Positions 8,176-17,468 of a stretch of DNA of 64,000 bases are shown piece after piece. The notes beneath the pieces are model-generated. The model was not told the origin of the DNA, made no database searches, and was given only the letters and a program-made list of their open reading frames with translations. The translations under genes were made by a program, and so were the position numbers. The stretch spans positions 1 to 64,000 of the forward strand of contig RAZH01000003.1 in the NCBI GenBank assembly GCA_003612585.1. The letters run 5' to 3'. The number at the start of each line of letters is the position of its first letter. Within the stretch, counting starts at the first letter, position 1. This stretch comes from a bacterium 1XD42-54. Lineage in GTDB: Bacteria; Bacillota; Clostridia; Lachnospirales; Lachnospiraceae.

Positions 8176-9528
8176 TCACTCATTTTCAAAACACGCCTTT
8201 GCCGGACGCTGCCGCCTCAGTCGCAAAAAAGCTACGGTACAGATCACAACAGAAAGCAGAGAGCCTGCGGGAGCCGCAAGTCCCATCGGAAATAACGTAT
8301 CCGAAAAATAGTTTGACGCAAGATACGCTCCCGGAATCCGGGCACAGACAATGGAAAGGAAATTATGCAGAAACGAAATTCCAGCTCTCCCATATGCGCA
8401 GAAATATCCGCTGAAACAAAAATGCATTCCCGCAAACATACAGTCCCAGACATACCCGCGCAGATACTGACCTCCCAGCAAAATCACCTGTGCGTCGTCC
8501 GTAAAGCAGTCAACCACTGCCCCGCTGATAAACTGTACCAAAACAGAAGCTGTGAGTCCAAAGCCCACAGAGATGCAAAGCGCGTAGCGCAGAACCGACG
8601 CTGCCCGGTCATGCTTCCCTGCGCCGATATTCTGTGCGCAGAGCGCAGAAACTGTAGAGAGCATCGTAGAAGGTACCAGAAACAAAATTCCGATCACCTT
8701 CTCCACAATTCCAACTGCCGCAGCATCACTGAGTCCTCTCCGATTTGCAATGACTGTAATCACAATAAAGGCAATCTGAATAAACCCATCCTGCAACGCT
8801 ACCGGAATACCGATGCGCAGCATTGCTCCTGCTGATTTTCTTTGCAGACGAAAATGTTCCTTTTTCAGACTCAGACCGGTTTTTCTTCTGAAAATCACAA
8901 AGAGAGCCGTTAACACGCTGATCGTCTGCGACAGCGCAGTACCAAGCGCAGCCCCAGCAGGGCCAAGCCCCAGCACGCCGATAAAGAGATAATCCAGCAC
9001 AACGTTTGCCACACAGGCAACCGCAACGAAATACATCGGACTTTTTGAATCGCCCATCCCCCGAAAAACGGAGCTGATAATATTATAGGCAGTAATAAAC
9101 GGAATACCGATAAAGCAGATGGTCAGGTAAGCTGCCGTTCCGTCTGCCGCCTCAGGCGGCGTCGACATGACCGTAACAATAGGCTGAACCAGAAAAAGCA
9201 GTCCTGCCGTAATCACGACAGAAATCCCCAGAAACAGTGTAACTGTATTTCCAACAGCCGACGCGGCACGCTCCGGATGCTTTGCTCCAACAGCTTTTCC
9301 GATCGTTACGGTAGAGCCCATTGCTAGTCCGACGATCATTACGGTCAGCATGTGCATCACCTGACTGCCGATCGAAACAGCCGTCGTCTGCGCCACTGTT
9401 CCAAAACGGCCAATCATATAAAGATCAGCCATTCCGTACAATGTCTGCAAAAAGTATGCCAGCAGATACGGCAGTGAAAAGTAACTAATATTTTTCCATA
9501 CGCTGCCTGATGTCAAATTTCGTTCCAT
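8176..9528 (-). CDS. MATE family efflux transporter
   Basis: The 450-residue protein has about twelve hydrophobic helices and the internal duplication typical of MATE exporters. NVVLDYLFIG (about 174-183) and FRGMGDSKSP (about 155-164) are family landmarks. It exports drugs or metabolites in exchange for Na+ or H+; the substrate is unknown. The ATG is preceded by AGGTGTAAGAA. It starts 24 bases after the codA stop, so it may be the fourth function of the cod operon, with the carboxypeptidase gene behind it. It is distinct from the MATE gene in the mobile island (41898-43223). Confidence 0.92.
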   Translation of the reverse strand: MERNLTSGSVWKNISYFSLPYLLAYFLQTLYGMADLYMIGRFGTVAQTTAVSIGSQVMHMLTVMIVGLAMGSTVTIGKAVGAKHPERAASAVGNTVTLFLGISVVITAGLLFLVQPIVTVMSTPPEAADGTAAYLTICFIGIPFITAYNIISSVFRGMGDSKSPMYFVAVACVANVVLDYLFIGVLGLGPAGAALGTALSQTISVLTALFVIFRRKTGLSLKKEHFRLQRKSAGAMLRIGIPVALQDGFIQIAFIVITVIANRRGLSDAAAVGIVEKVIGILFLVPSTMLSTVSALCAQNIGAGKHDRAASVLRYALCISVGFGLTASVLVQFISGAVVDCFTDDAQVILLGGQYLRGYVWDCMFAGMHFCFSGYFCAYGRAGISFLHNFLSIVCARIPGAYLASNYFSDTLFPMGLAAPAGSLLSVVICTVAFLRLRRQRPAKACFENE

Positions 9529-9552
9529 TTCTTACACCTGTCTTTATAAACT

Positions 9553-10791
9553 TTATGAAAACAGGAGCTCCCCTTTTGCAGGTGTCTCCCGGTACAGAAG
9601 CTTTCCCTTCTTATAAGAATATAAAACGCTGCTCTTCTCATTCAGCGCCTGATAAAAATTCTTTGCATTCAGGATAATACAATCCGCATCGTTCCCTTCC
9701 CGGATTCCATAACTGTCTCCGAGATGAAGCGTCCTGGCCGCATTGTATGTGACCAGCTTGTAGGAATCCAGTATTTCTTCATACCCCATCATCTGGCAGA
9801 CATGAAGTCCCAGGAACACAACGTCTCTCGGATTACCGGTACCAAGCGGGTACCACGGGTCAAATACGTCATCATGGCCAAAGGAAACATTCAGCCCTTC
9901 TGCCAGAAGCTCTTTCACACGCGTCACACCTCTGCGCTTCGGATACGTATCACAGCGTCCCTGCAAATGCGTATTGACCAGCGGATTGGAAACAAAATTG
10001 ATCCGGCTCATCTTCAGCAGACGCATCAGCCGGTTTACGTATGCATTGTTGTAAGAATGCATCGCCGTTGTATGGCTTGCCGTTACCTTATCAAACAGAC
10101 CAAGCTCCAGTGCACGGCACGCCACTGTTTCGAGACCTCTGGAAGCTTCGTCATCAATTTCATCACAGTGAACGTCCACCAGTCTGTCATACTTCGCAGC
10201 AAGCTCCAGTGCAAAATTTACAGACTCCACGCCGTATTCTCGTGTAAATTCAAAATGTGGAATCGCACCGACACAATCCGCTCCCATTTCAACAGCCTTC
10301 ACCAGAAGCTCTTTGCCGTTCGGATAACTTAAAATACCCTCCTGCGGAAATGCCACGATCTGAATCGTCATAAAATCTTTTACTTCTTCCCGCAGCTCTG
10401 TCATGGCCTCCAGAGCCGTCAGCGTCGGATCGGTAATATCAACATGCGTCCGCACATACTGAACGCCGTTTGCCGCCTGCATGCGCAATGCCCTCCTGGC
10501 ACGCTCCTTGACATCCTCTTTGCTCAGCTTTTCCTTACGTTTTGCCCAGCACTCAATCCCCTCAAACAGCGTTCCGGACATATTCCAAGCCGGATCGCCC
10601 GCTGTCAGGCACGTATCAAGATGCACGTGCGACTCGATCATCGGAGGAAGTAGCATACAATCCGTTCCATCCACAAGTTCCTCGCCCGGCCCCGCGTTCA
10701 GATTTTCTCCTATCTCGGTAAATTTTCCATCCGTAATGCGAATGTCATTTGCCATTTCCTTTCCATCAATATGGATATTTTTAATCAGCAT
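9553..10791 (-). CDS. codA: Cytosine deaminase (CodA-type amidohydrolase)
   Basis: The 412-residue amidohydrolase matches Escherichia coli CodA motif by motif: HVHLD (first metal site), [32 protein letters not shown] and [16 protein letters not shown] with the metal-binding aspartate. It hydrolyses cytosine to uracil and ammonia; some relatives also act on isoguanine. The ATG follows GAGAGGAGAATGTT. It is the last of four closely spaced genes starting with the codB permease, so uptake and deamination are coupled. Its start lies 29 bases after the small protein gene. Identity as cytosine deaminase is supported by both motifs and context. Confidence 0.9.
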   Translation of the reverse strand: MLIKNIHIDGKEMANDIRITDGKFTEIGENLNAGPGEELVDGTDCMLLPPMIESHVHLDTCLTAGDPAWNMSGTLFEGIECWAKRKEKLSKEDVKERARRALRMQAANGVQYVRTHVDITDPTLTALEAMTELREEVKDFMTIQIVAFPQEGILSYPNGKELLVKAVEMGADCVGAIPHFEFTREYGVESVNFALELAAKYDRLVDVHCDEIDDEASRGLETVACRALELGLFDKVTASHTTAMHSYNNAYVNRLMRLLKMSRINFVSNPLVNTHLQGRCDTYPKRRGVTRVKELLAEGLNVSFGHDDVFDPWYPLGTGNPRDVVFLGLHVCQMMGYEEILDSYKLVTYNAARTLHLGDSYGIREGNDADCIILNAKNFYQALNEKSSVLYSYKKGKLLYRETPAKGELLFS

Positions 10792-10819
10792 AACATTCTC
10801 CTCTCAAAGGCTTCCAAAC

Positions 10820-11044
10820 TCAAAGACTTCCAAGCAAAGCGCAGTAAAACTGCGCTGCGCATTCGTATTGTTCCATTTTGACCGGCTCGAGGATCTCCTG
10901 TACGGTCATTTCCGTCACAGCATCGACCTTCACCCTCTCAGCCCCGATCTGCTCGATAATCTCCTGCTTTGTCGCAGGATACGTGATTCCGTTCATCCGT
11001 TTGTGAAGCAGATGAATCATTCCCTTAAATGGTCTTTCTTCCAT
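10820..11044 (-). CDS. Small uncharacterised protein of the cod operon
   Basis: This is a 74-residue protein (ATG 11044, or GTG 11047 for 75). Its start overlaps the stop of the amidase gene as TGATG, which implies translational coupling. A GGGGGAGCA ribosome-binding site lies just upstream. It is basic at the N-terminus and then helical with a YPATKQEIIEQIGAE segment. There is no signal peptide, membrane segment or cysteine pair. I do not recognise a family with certainty; a DUF2795-like fold is a weak possibility. Its position between amidase and codA suggests a role in the same pathway, for example regulation or a partner subunit. Confidence 0.65.
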   Translation of the reverse strand: MEERPFKGMIHLLHKRMNGITYPATKQEIIEQIGAERVKVDAVTEMTVQEILEPVKMEQYECAAQFYCALLGSL

Positions 11045-12012
11045 CACTGCTCCCCCTTTGTATCAATCTGACCGCTGCCAACTTCCTGGTCTGTTCCGGC
11101 ATAAGACCGGTAATCCTCTGTCCCTCTGCCCGTTCCGGCATATTTCCTGCTGCTCGCACCACGATGATCGTACGAATACATCGGCGCTGAGTGCACTGCC
11201 TGCTTTCTCATTGCGTCGATAATACCAGGATACAGGTTCGCCTTAATCATGGACGGAACTCCATTTCCGCCCTCGCAGATAATATTTCCGTCCGGTCCGA
11301 GAATCATACTTCTTCCAAAGCAGGAGTAATTCTCATTTTCTGCCGTGCCGGACGCATTGACTGCCACTACGTAAACCTGATTGAAATAAGCCCCTGCCTT
11401 ATTGGTAATCTCCCACGCGTTCTGCCACGGGTCCATATAGTGTGTGGGCCTTATGATTACATTGGCGCCGTTTACAGCTGCCTCTCTCCATATCTCCGGA
11501 TAATCGCCGTCCGCACAGATAATTAGTCCGATCTTTGCGCCCTTCGGCCCGTCACAAACAGTACATGACTCGCCTGGAAGCGAAGTCTCAAACGGAATCC
11601 ACGGATTCATTTTATCGTATGTATGCCGAATTTTCCCTTTGTCATCCACCAGCACTGCTGTGTTTGTAAACGCACCGGGCAGCTCTGATTTCAATAAAAA
11701 TGCAAACACACCCCACATTTCCAGTTCTGCACATTTCTCGCAGAGCGCTTTTACCTGCTGCGCTTCAAGTGTCAGCAGCGCGTTCTCCCAGCCGGACTGT
11801 GGAAATCCCTGTAAACATGCTTCCGGCGCCACGATCAGATCTGTTCCCGGAAAAGCACCGGATGCCCGATCCATAAAATTCAGAAGCGTATTCAGATTAC
11901 GGTCCACATCTGTCATAGAAACAGCTCCGATCGGTGCATACTGTGCACCGACCACGCTCAGACACTCTGTCTCAATTTTTCCATTCAGAGAAAATACATT
12001 ACCTCTGTCCAT
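11044..12012 (-). CDS. Carbon-nitrogen hydrolase (aliphatic amidase/formamidase-like)
   Basis: The 322-residue nitrilase-superfamily enzyme has all three catalytic residues: Glu in APEACLQG (about 63), Lys in YDKMNPW (about 134) and Cys in LIICADGDYPEIW (about 166). The CADGDYPEIWREAA context resembles AmiE/AmiF aliphatic amidases and formamidases more than beta-ureidopropionases. The last 45 residues are Gly/Ser/Arg-rich and look disordered. The ATG follows GGAGGAGAA. It sits between codB and codA, so a linear amide from pyrimidine or C1-nitrogen metabolism is a plausible substrate; this is inferred from context only. Confidence 0.82.
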   Translation of the reverse strand: MDRGNVFSLNGKIETECLSVVGAQYAPIGAVSMTDVDRNLNTLLNFMDRASGAFPGTDLIVAPEACLQGFPQSGWENALLTLEAQQVKALCEKCAELEMWGVFAFLLKSELPGAFTNTAVLVDDKGKIRHTYDKMNPWIPFETSLPGESCTVCDGPKGAKIGLIICADGDYPEIWREAAVNGANVIIRPTHYMDPWQNAWEITNKAGAYFNQVYVVAVNASGTAENENYSCFGRSMILGPDGNIICEGGNGVPSMIKANLYPGIIDAMRKQAVHSAPMYSYDHRGASSRKYAGTGRGTEDYRSYAGTDQEVGSGQIDTKGEQ

Positions 12013-12081
12013 TTCTCCTCCATCTGCCTTTTCTACATTTTATCCCCAATTTGCCCAAACCCGCTCAGATTCAAATCTGTA

Positions 12082-13314
12082 TTATTTCTGCAAAAATTTA
12101 TCCGCAACTGCATAAACAATACAGGAAACAAGAATCGAATTCAATGCAGAAATACCCGGTGCGTACAGCCCGACTGCTGCACCTGCCACTACGGCAAGAA
12201 CGGCATGCCACTTTACCTCCGGAAGCTGTGATTCATCCTTCTTCTCGTACTCTGCCTTATGCAGGAAATAGCCAACGATTGCAACACCGCCTACCGGAGG
12301 AATCGCCGCGCCGAGGAAGTTGAGCCATGAAACGAAATTTTTGTACAGCCATACGGAAGCAATTGTTCCGATCAGACCGCTCACCAGAACCATCGGCTGC
12401 TTCGGAAGCTTTGTAATATTGGACAGACCAAGTCCGCAGGAATACAGACCATTGTCTGCCGTTGTCCAGATATTCAGTCCCAGAATCACGATAGCCGGAA
12501 TTGTCAGTCCCTGTGCAATCATAATATAGAATATATCCGGAGTATTTGTTACCGCTCCGCCAACTGCTCCAAAAACAAACATCAGTGAATTTCCGATAAA
12601 GAATGCGATAATCGTAGAAATAACTGCAATTTTATTCGTTTTGGAAAATCTCGTATAGTTCGGTGTCGTCGTACCGCCGCTTACAAAAGAACCAATAACC
12701 AGAGTCAAAGCTGTTGCAAACGTAATCGGCGTATCCGGATTTTCACGAAATACCTGTCCAATTCCGCCAACTTCCGAAATCCCCATGCCAACAGATACAA
12801 ACCCAAGCACTGCAATCAACGGAACCGCAATCCAGCTCACAAGCTCCAGTGATTTAATTCCGAAGTATGCAGAACTCGTCATCAGAACACCGGCAATGAG
12901 AATGAATAACCAAACCGGCAACTTTGTAAGCTCCGCCACTGGAATGGAAAACATTGCAAGACCTACGCCAAACCAGCCCATCTGCGTAAATGAAATCAAA
13001 GCTGACGGCAAATAAGAACCCTTCTTTCCGAAAGAACGTCTCGCCATAAGGTCAAGCGTCAATCCCGTCTTGCATCCTATGTAGCCGAGTAACCCCGTAT
13101 AAACACTCAGAATGGCATTACCTAGAATCATGGCCCATATAAAACTTGATAAATTCAATCCCACGCCAAGCTGTCCACCCACACTCATGCTGGCTGAGAA
13201 AAAAGTAAAGCCCATCATAATTACAAACATAGAGCCAAAGTTTTTTCTCTGATCGCTCGGCACCGCCTGAAGCGCAAAATCAATGTCTTTCTTGTTAGAA
13301 GCTTCTTTTCCCAC
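12082..13314 (-). CDS. codB: Cytosine permease (NCS1 family)
   Basis: The 410-residue protein has about twelve membrane helices and strong CodB landmarks: GFTFFSASMSVGGQLG (about 35-50), GYIGCKTGLTLDLMARRSFG (about 77-96) and QMGWFGVGLAMFSIPV (about 111-126). It imports cytosine with a cation. Translation starts at GTG 13314 after AAAGGAGAGAGACA. It is the first gene of the four-gene cod operon, about 86 bases from the predicted transcription start. The downstream codA supports cytosine rather than allantoin or hydantoin as substrate. Confidence 0.9.
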   Translation of the reverse strand: MGKEASNKKDIDFALQAVPSDQRKNFGSMFVIMMGFTFFSASMSVGGQLGVGLNLSSFIWAMILGNAILSVYTGLLGYIGCKTGLTLDLMARRSFGKKGSYLPSALISFTQMGWFGVGLAMFSIPVAELTKLPVWLFILIAGVLMTSSAYFGIKSLELVSWIAVPLIAVLGFVSVGMGISEVGGIGQVFRENPDTPITFATALTLVIGSFVSGGTTTPNYTRFSKTNKIAVISTIIAFFIGNSLMFVFGAVGGAVTNTPDIFYIMIAQGLTIPAIVILGLNIWTTADNGLYSCGLGLSNITKLPKQPMVLVSGLIGTIASVWLYKNFVSWLNFLGAAIPPVGGVAIVGYFLHKAEYEKKDESQLPEVKWHAVLAVVAGAAVGLYAPGISALNSILVSCIVYAVADKFLQK

Positions 13315-13360
13315 TGTCTCTCTCCTTTTTCTTATGCTTTTTGTTTTCAGTTCTTCGCAA

Positions 13361-13393
13361 CAAAGGTGTCAGCAGCGCATGCCAACACCTTTG
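13361..13393 (-). promoter_or_regulatory. Leader hairpin of the cod operon
   Basis: CAAAGGTGT (13361-13369) pairs with ACACCTTTG (13385-13393) around a 15-base loop. It lies within about 10 bases of the expected transcription start and 47 bases before the codB start. The minus-strand 3' flank is not T-rich, so it looks like a 5'-stabilising or regulatory stem rather than a terminator. Confidence 0.5.
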
Positions 13394-13405
13394 TTTATCA
13401 GAGTT

Positions 13406-13434
13406 ATTATATTCACAAACCTTTTATTTGTCAA
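13406..13434 (-). promoter_or_regulatory. Consensus promoter of the cod operon
   Basis: TTGACA (13434-13429), a 17-base spacer and TATAAT (13411-13406) on the minus strand form a perfect sigma-A promoter ahead of codB. Such a strong promoter implies control by a repressor or leader rather than weak basal activity. Confidence 0.88.
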
Positions 13435-13532
13435 AACATTTCTTTTTATAAAATATTAAGTCGAAAAATCCATTTTATTGTCAGAATATGTCAGTGAAAT
13501 CCCGCGTTTTCTCTCCCTTCCTCGTACGAACA

Positions 13533-14102
13533 CTACACATCAAGTTTCATTTGAATTTCTTCCTCTGCCTCTGCCTTAAAGTCTTCCACCTGCACAGGAT
13601 TGATCTCCGGAAGATCCTCCAGTGAATTCACACCGAAATGTCTGAGAAATGCCTCTGTGGTTCCAAACAGAATCGGTCTTCCCGGCGCATCCAGTCTTCC
13701 AAGCTCCGTAACAAGCTCGTACTCCACAAGCTTATTGACCGCATGATCACATTTGACACCACGGATTTTTTCAATCTCTAGCTTCGTGATCGGCTGCTTG
13801 TACGCGATAATCGAGAGGGTCTCCATAACCACATCGCTGAGTACAATTTTACGTGGCTGCTTTGCCACCCGGATGAGATATTCGTACATCTCACTTTTTG
13901 TACACAACTGATAGGAATCTTCCAGCTCCATAATCTGGATTCCTCGTCCTTCCTCACGGTAGCCTTCCATCATATGATAAATGATTTTCCGTGTCGTCTC
14001 TTTATCCTGTTCAATTGCCTTTGCTATTTTCTCAATCTCAACTGCTTCTCCCATTGCAAAAAGAATGGCCTCAATCGCAGCCTCAGCTTTTCTTCTGTCC
14101 AC
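13533..14102 (-). CDS. scpB: Segregation and condensation protein B
   Basis: ScpB of about 189 residues from GTG 14102, which has GGAG eight bases upstream; an ATG at 14135 lacks a ribosome-binding site. Two winged-helix domains are visible, with conserved SIIAYKQPITKLEIEKIRGV in the second and GRPILFGTTEAFLRHFG near the end. It is a kleisin-interacting subunit of the SMC-ScpAB condensin, needed for chromosome segregation. It follows scpA by about 90 bases in the usual scpA-scpB order. Confidence 0.93.
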   Translation of the reverse strand: MDRRKAEAAIEAILFAMGEAVEIEKIAKAIEQDKETTRKIIYHMMEGYREEGRGIQIMELEDSYQLCTKSEMYEYLIRVAKQPRKIVLSDVVMETLSIIAYKQPITKLEIEKIRGVKCDHAVNKLVEYELVTELGRLDAPGRPILFGTTEAFLRHFGVNSLEDLPEINPVQVEDFKAEAEEEIQMKLDV

Positions 14103-14195
14103 GCTAGTTTCTCCGTTTCTCAGTTTCAACTTCATATACCAAATTCTGCCATTGCAAACTCTGTCCGCACAGTTTACCGATGTACGGTAACTGCA

Positions 14196-14978
14196 TCAGT
14201 CATAATCCCCGGACAACTCGCTCGTCTCGCCTTCTTTTCCCGTGTATCGGATTGAAATATCTGCAAAGGTCTCCGGCTGCTCTACCTCAACCTTTCCTTC
14301 TTTCATAAGCTCCAAAAGCGTCAAAAAGGTCACAATCATGTACATTTTTCCGCTTCGCAGTGTCAGAATCTCCCGGAATCTGCAGTTTGCATGCTCCACT
14401 ATATAATGCTCTACAAAATGCATCGTCTCACTTAAGTCAAACTCTTCTCTGCGGATGTTTCCAAAGCTGCTGCGCACCCGGTCCACACGGTCATCCTGCC
14501 GTCGCAGAATATCCCGAAACAGCGCATGCAGCTTCTGAAGCGTCACGCCGTCGAGCAGCTTACCGATATCAACCGGTTCCCGAAAAGCCTTTACCGCATC
14601 CGGAATCGTCGGTTCCTTAAAAAGATGAAAGGCTGCATCCTCCTGCCGCTCCCGAAGCTCATACGACATATATTTATACATTTTATATTCCAGAAGTTTC
14701 TGAACCAGTTCCGCACGCGGGTCAATCTCTTCGCCTTCTTCTGTCACCTCCGGCGGCAGCAGCATCCGCGACTTGATATCCAGCAGCGTAGCTGCCATAA
14801 CGAGAAACTCGCTCATCACGTCGAGATTTTCGGACTGCATTTCCTTGATATATTCCATATACTGCTCTGTGATCTCCACGATCGGAATATCGTATATATT
14901 TACTTTATTTTTTTCAATAAGGTGCAAAAGCAGGTCCAAAGGTCCCTCAAAGACCTGCAGCTTCACCGGTATGCCCAT
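14196..14978 (-). CDS. scpA: Segregation and condensation protein A (kleisin)
   Basis: The 260-residue ScpA has the diagnostic N-terminus VFEGPLDLLLHLIEKNKVNIYDIPI and a C-terminal winged helix ending the kleisin (VTFLTLLELMKEGKVEVEQ). It bridges the SMC heads. The ATG has AGAGGAA upstream. It is divided from the metallophosphoesterase gene by a hairpin terminator at 15110-15141, so scpAB is probably its own transcription unit. Confidence 0.95.
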   Translation of the reverse strand: MGIPVKLQVFEGPLDLLLHLIEKNKVNIYDIPIVEITEQYMEYIKEMQSENLDVMSEFLVMAATLLDIKSRMLLPPEVTEEGEEIDPRAELVQKLLEYKMYKYMSYELRERQEDAAFHLFKEPTIPDAVKAFREPVDIGKLLDGVTLQKLHALFRDILRRQDDRVDRVRSSFGNIRREEFDLSETMHFVEHYIVEHANCRFREILTLRSGKMYMIVTFLTLLELMKEGKVEVEQPETFADISIRYTGKEGETSELSGDYD

Positions 14979-15109
14979 ATATGGATTCCTCTCTGTATGT
15001 ATTTTTCAGTGCACCGGCAAAATGGTTTTGCCCAGGCTCTGTTCCGCAGTGCTCAGCTCAAAACGACGTTTTTCGCTGTCGGCTGTCGCCGAATCATTCA
15101 CAGGATAAA

Positions 15110-15141
15110 AGGTGCGATGTATGCAAGCATCCCTCGCACCT
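15110..15141 (-). terminator. Terminator behind the metallophosphoesterase gene
   Basis: AGGTGCGA (15110-15117) pairs with TCGCACCT (15134-15141). The minus-strand transcript then reads TTTTATCC. It separates the metallophosphoesterase from scpA. Confidence 0.7.
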
Positions 15142-15171
15142 CTTTTCCCGTGAATGGCACTGCTCGTAGCT

Positions 15172-15978
15172 TTACACAAAGTCAATTACCACCAGTTCCG
15201 GAGGATTGTTGATCCGTATATTTACGGTATGATTCCCAAGCCCTGCGCTTACGATCAGCTTCTTTCCCTTTTTTGTATACAGCCCTTTGTCATATTTGGG
15301 AAACAGCCGCATCTGCGGGCTGACAAGCCCTCCCACAAAAGGCAGACGAATCATGCCTCCGTGTAAATGTCCGGAAAGCGTCAGATCAGCTCCCCAGGAC
15401 GCATACGCATCAAAATAAGCCGGATGATGGGCCAACAATATGTGAAAGCAGCCTTCCTCCGGCCTGCCAAGCATCTCATCAATCCTAGAAGCGGTCAGAA
15501 CTGAACGGCCGCCTCTGCGAAAATAAGTCTGATCAAGCTCCAGTCCCCAGATCCGCAAAGCCATTCTCTGTATCTCCAACCGTTCACTGCCATTTTCCAG
15601 CAGATGAACCCCCAGGCTCTTTATCGTATTCGAGTATCGCTCATAAGAAGCGCCGTATTTCTCCGGCTTTTCTTTCATCCTGTGTTCATGATTCCCGTTC
15701 GCATAGTAAACCTGATAGCGCTTGGTAAGTTCGTTCATCAGAGAAACGGCCGCGTCCATCTGCGTCTCCCGTCCGGCCGTCAGCATATCTCCCGCAACCA
15801 GAACCAGTGCTGGATTCTCATTCCGAATCTCCTGCAGCAAAAGGCGATTGTTTTCTCCATAACTCACATTGTGAAGATCACTCAAAAAAACTGCCGAAAA
15901 AGGCCGTTCCAGAACTCTGTTCTCATTTCCTATACGCACCCGGTATCGTGTCACCTTGAAATTTGACATGGAATGCAC
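15172..15978 (-). CDS. Membrane-type metallophosphoesterase (YkuE/YaeI-like)
   Basis: The 268-residue calcineurin-fold protein contains all metal motifs in order: SDLHN (about 30), GDML (about 59), GNHEHR (about 95), LAHHPAYFD (about 180) and SGHLHGG (about 200). Relatives of this length act on phospholipid head groups or lipid A intermediates, but the substrate here is not known. The start is GTG 15978 or ATG 15969, both near AGGAAAGG. I see no clear signal peptide or membrane helix, unlike many YkuE proteins. It stands alone between a terminator and the carboxypeptidase gene. Confidence 0.85.
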   Translation of the reverse strand: MHSMSNFKVTRYRVRIGNENRVLERPFSAVFLSDLHNVSYGENNRLLLQEIRNENPALVLVAGDMLTAGRETQMDAAVSLMNELTKRYQVYYANGNHEHRMKEKPEKYGASYERYSNTIKSLGVHLLENGSERLEIQRMALRIWGLELDQTYFRRGGRSVLTASRIDEMLGRPEEGCFHILLAHHPAYFDAYASWGADLTLSGHLHGGMIRLPFVGGLVSPQMRLFPKYDKGLYTKKGKKLIVSAGLGNHTVNIRINNPPELVVIDFV

Positions 15979-16142
15979 GTGTCCTTTCCTGGCGTCAGCC
16001 TACAGCGGCAGTCCCAATCCCTGTCCCCACACGGAACTTGCATACCGTCAACTGCATCTGACGCACCTAAATTCATCACATACATAGTATCATATCATAT
16101 TTCACGTCTCATGCAAATCTTTTTCTTTTTTAACTGAAACCT

Positions 16143-17405
16143 TTACAGCATCCAGCCGCTCCACAGTTCCTGTAAATAATCCGGATATCCGGCCTTCTTT
16201 ACGTCCTGCTCCATGACAATTGGCACACGTCCGATCTCCTTGCCATTCAGCGTATAGACGTACGCCCCCACTTCATCGCCCGCAGACAACGGCGCCGCAA
16301 TTTCTTCGTTCCACTGAATGGATTTTTCAATCGCGGAAAAATCCTCTCCTTCCGTACTCAGATAAGAAAATTCATTCTGATATTTCACCGGAACTTCCTT
16401 TTCCAGAGACCCTTTTACCTCTATCGGTGCAAGTTTCTCCATATTCTCATCGTAATACATCGAACACTTTGAAAAACCATAATCCAGAAGCTGTCCCGCC
16501 TCTCGAAATCTTACTTTCGAATCCGGTGATGTCATGACCGCAGCAACCAGACGAATGCCATCCCGTTTCGCAGTCGCACTCAGACAGTATTTTGCCATGC
16601 TCGTGCTCCCCGTCTTCAATCCGTCGCAGCCGTTGTAAGCCCGCAGCAGTTTGTTCGTATTGGTTAATGTAAACGTACTGCTCCCTCTCGCTGTCACATG
16701 CGTTATGTCTTCCATCCACACGGTCGAATATTCCGTCACCTGCGGAAAGCGCTGCAAAAGCTCTCGCGACATCAGCGCCACATCCCGGGCCGTTGTATAG
16801 TGATCCGTCGAATCCGTCAGTCCGCAGCAGTCCACAAAATGCGTATTTGCCATGCCAAGCCGTCCGGCTTCCTCGTTCATCTTTCCGACAAAGGCTTCCT
16901 CCGTTCCGCCAAGCTTCTCCGCCATTGCCACCGCTGCATCGTTTCCGGAAGCTATAATGATACATTTCAGCATTGTCTCAACCGTCTGTACCTCGCCCTC
17001 TTCCAGGAACACCTGCGACCCGCCCATAGATTTCGCGTGCGCGCTCGTCACAACCTCATCCGTCAACGCCAGCTTCCCCTGCTCCAGCGCCTCAAAAATA
17101 AGCAGCACTGTCATCACCTTTGTAACGCTGGCCGGATGTACCTTCACATCTGCATCCTTCTCATACAATACCTTTCCGGTGGATACTTCCAGAACACACG
17201 CATGAGGCGTCTGAAGCTGTGACAGCCCGTCAGGTACCGCGGCCTCTTCCTGAATCCGCTCTGCCTGATGGGCTGATAAATACTCTCCTGCCACGGCCGC
17301 ACGCATGCCAGCCGCTACATACTCTGTTGATCCGACTGCACGCACATCTGCGCCCGATCCGATCAAAACTAATACTGCCAAAAAACCTGCAATCCACTTT
17401 CTCAT
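16143..17405 (-). CDS. D-alanyl-D-alanine carboxypeptidase (DacF/DacB-like)
   Basis: The 420-residue peptidase S11 enzyme has an N-terminal signal peptide (cut after about residue 24). The active-site motifs are SVTK, SGN and KTG (in LKTGSTSMAKYC). A PBP5-associated domain occupies the last 100 residues, with a C-terminal amphipathic segment for membrane attachment. The ATG follows AGGCGGTAGCT. It removes D-Ala from stem peptides at the cell surface. Nothing nearby marks it as sporulation-specific. It is a clear paralogue of the protein at 6866-8110 but diverged. Confidence 0.92.
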   Translation of the reverse strand: MRKWIAGFLAVLVLIGSGADVRAVGSTEYVAAGMRAAVAGEYLSAHQAERIQEEAAVPDGLSQLQTPHACVLEVSTGKVLYEKDADVKVHPASVTKVMTVLLIFEALEQGKLALTDEVVTSAHAKSMGGSQVFLEEGEVQTVETMLKCIIIASGNDAAVAMAEKLGGTEEAFVGKMNEEAGRLGMANTHFVDCCGLTDSTDHYTTARDVALMSRELLQRFPQVTEYSTVWMEDITHVTARGSSTFTLTNTNKLLRAYNGCDGLKTGSTSMAKYCLSATAKRDGIRLVAAVMTSPDSKVRFREAGQLLDYGFSKCSMYYDENMEKLAPIEVKGSLEKEVPVKYQNEFSYLSTEGEDFSAIEKSIQWNEEIAAPLSAGDEVGAYVYTLNGKEIGRVPIVMEQDVKKAGYPDYLQELWSGWML

Positions 17406-17468
17406 AGCTACCGCCTGTCAACCCTTTACTAACACTATATTAGCATCCGGTCAAAATATTCTGCAAAA

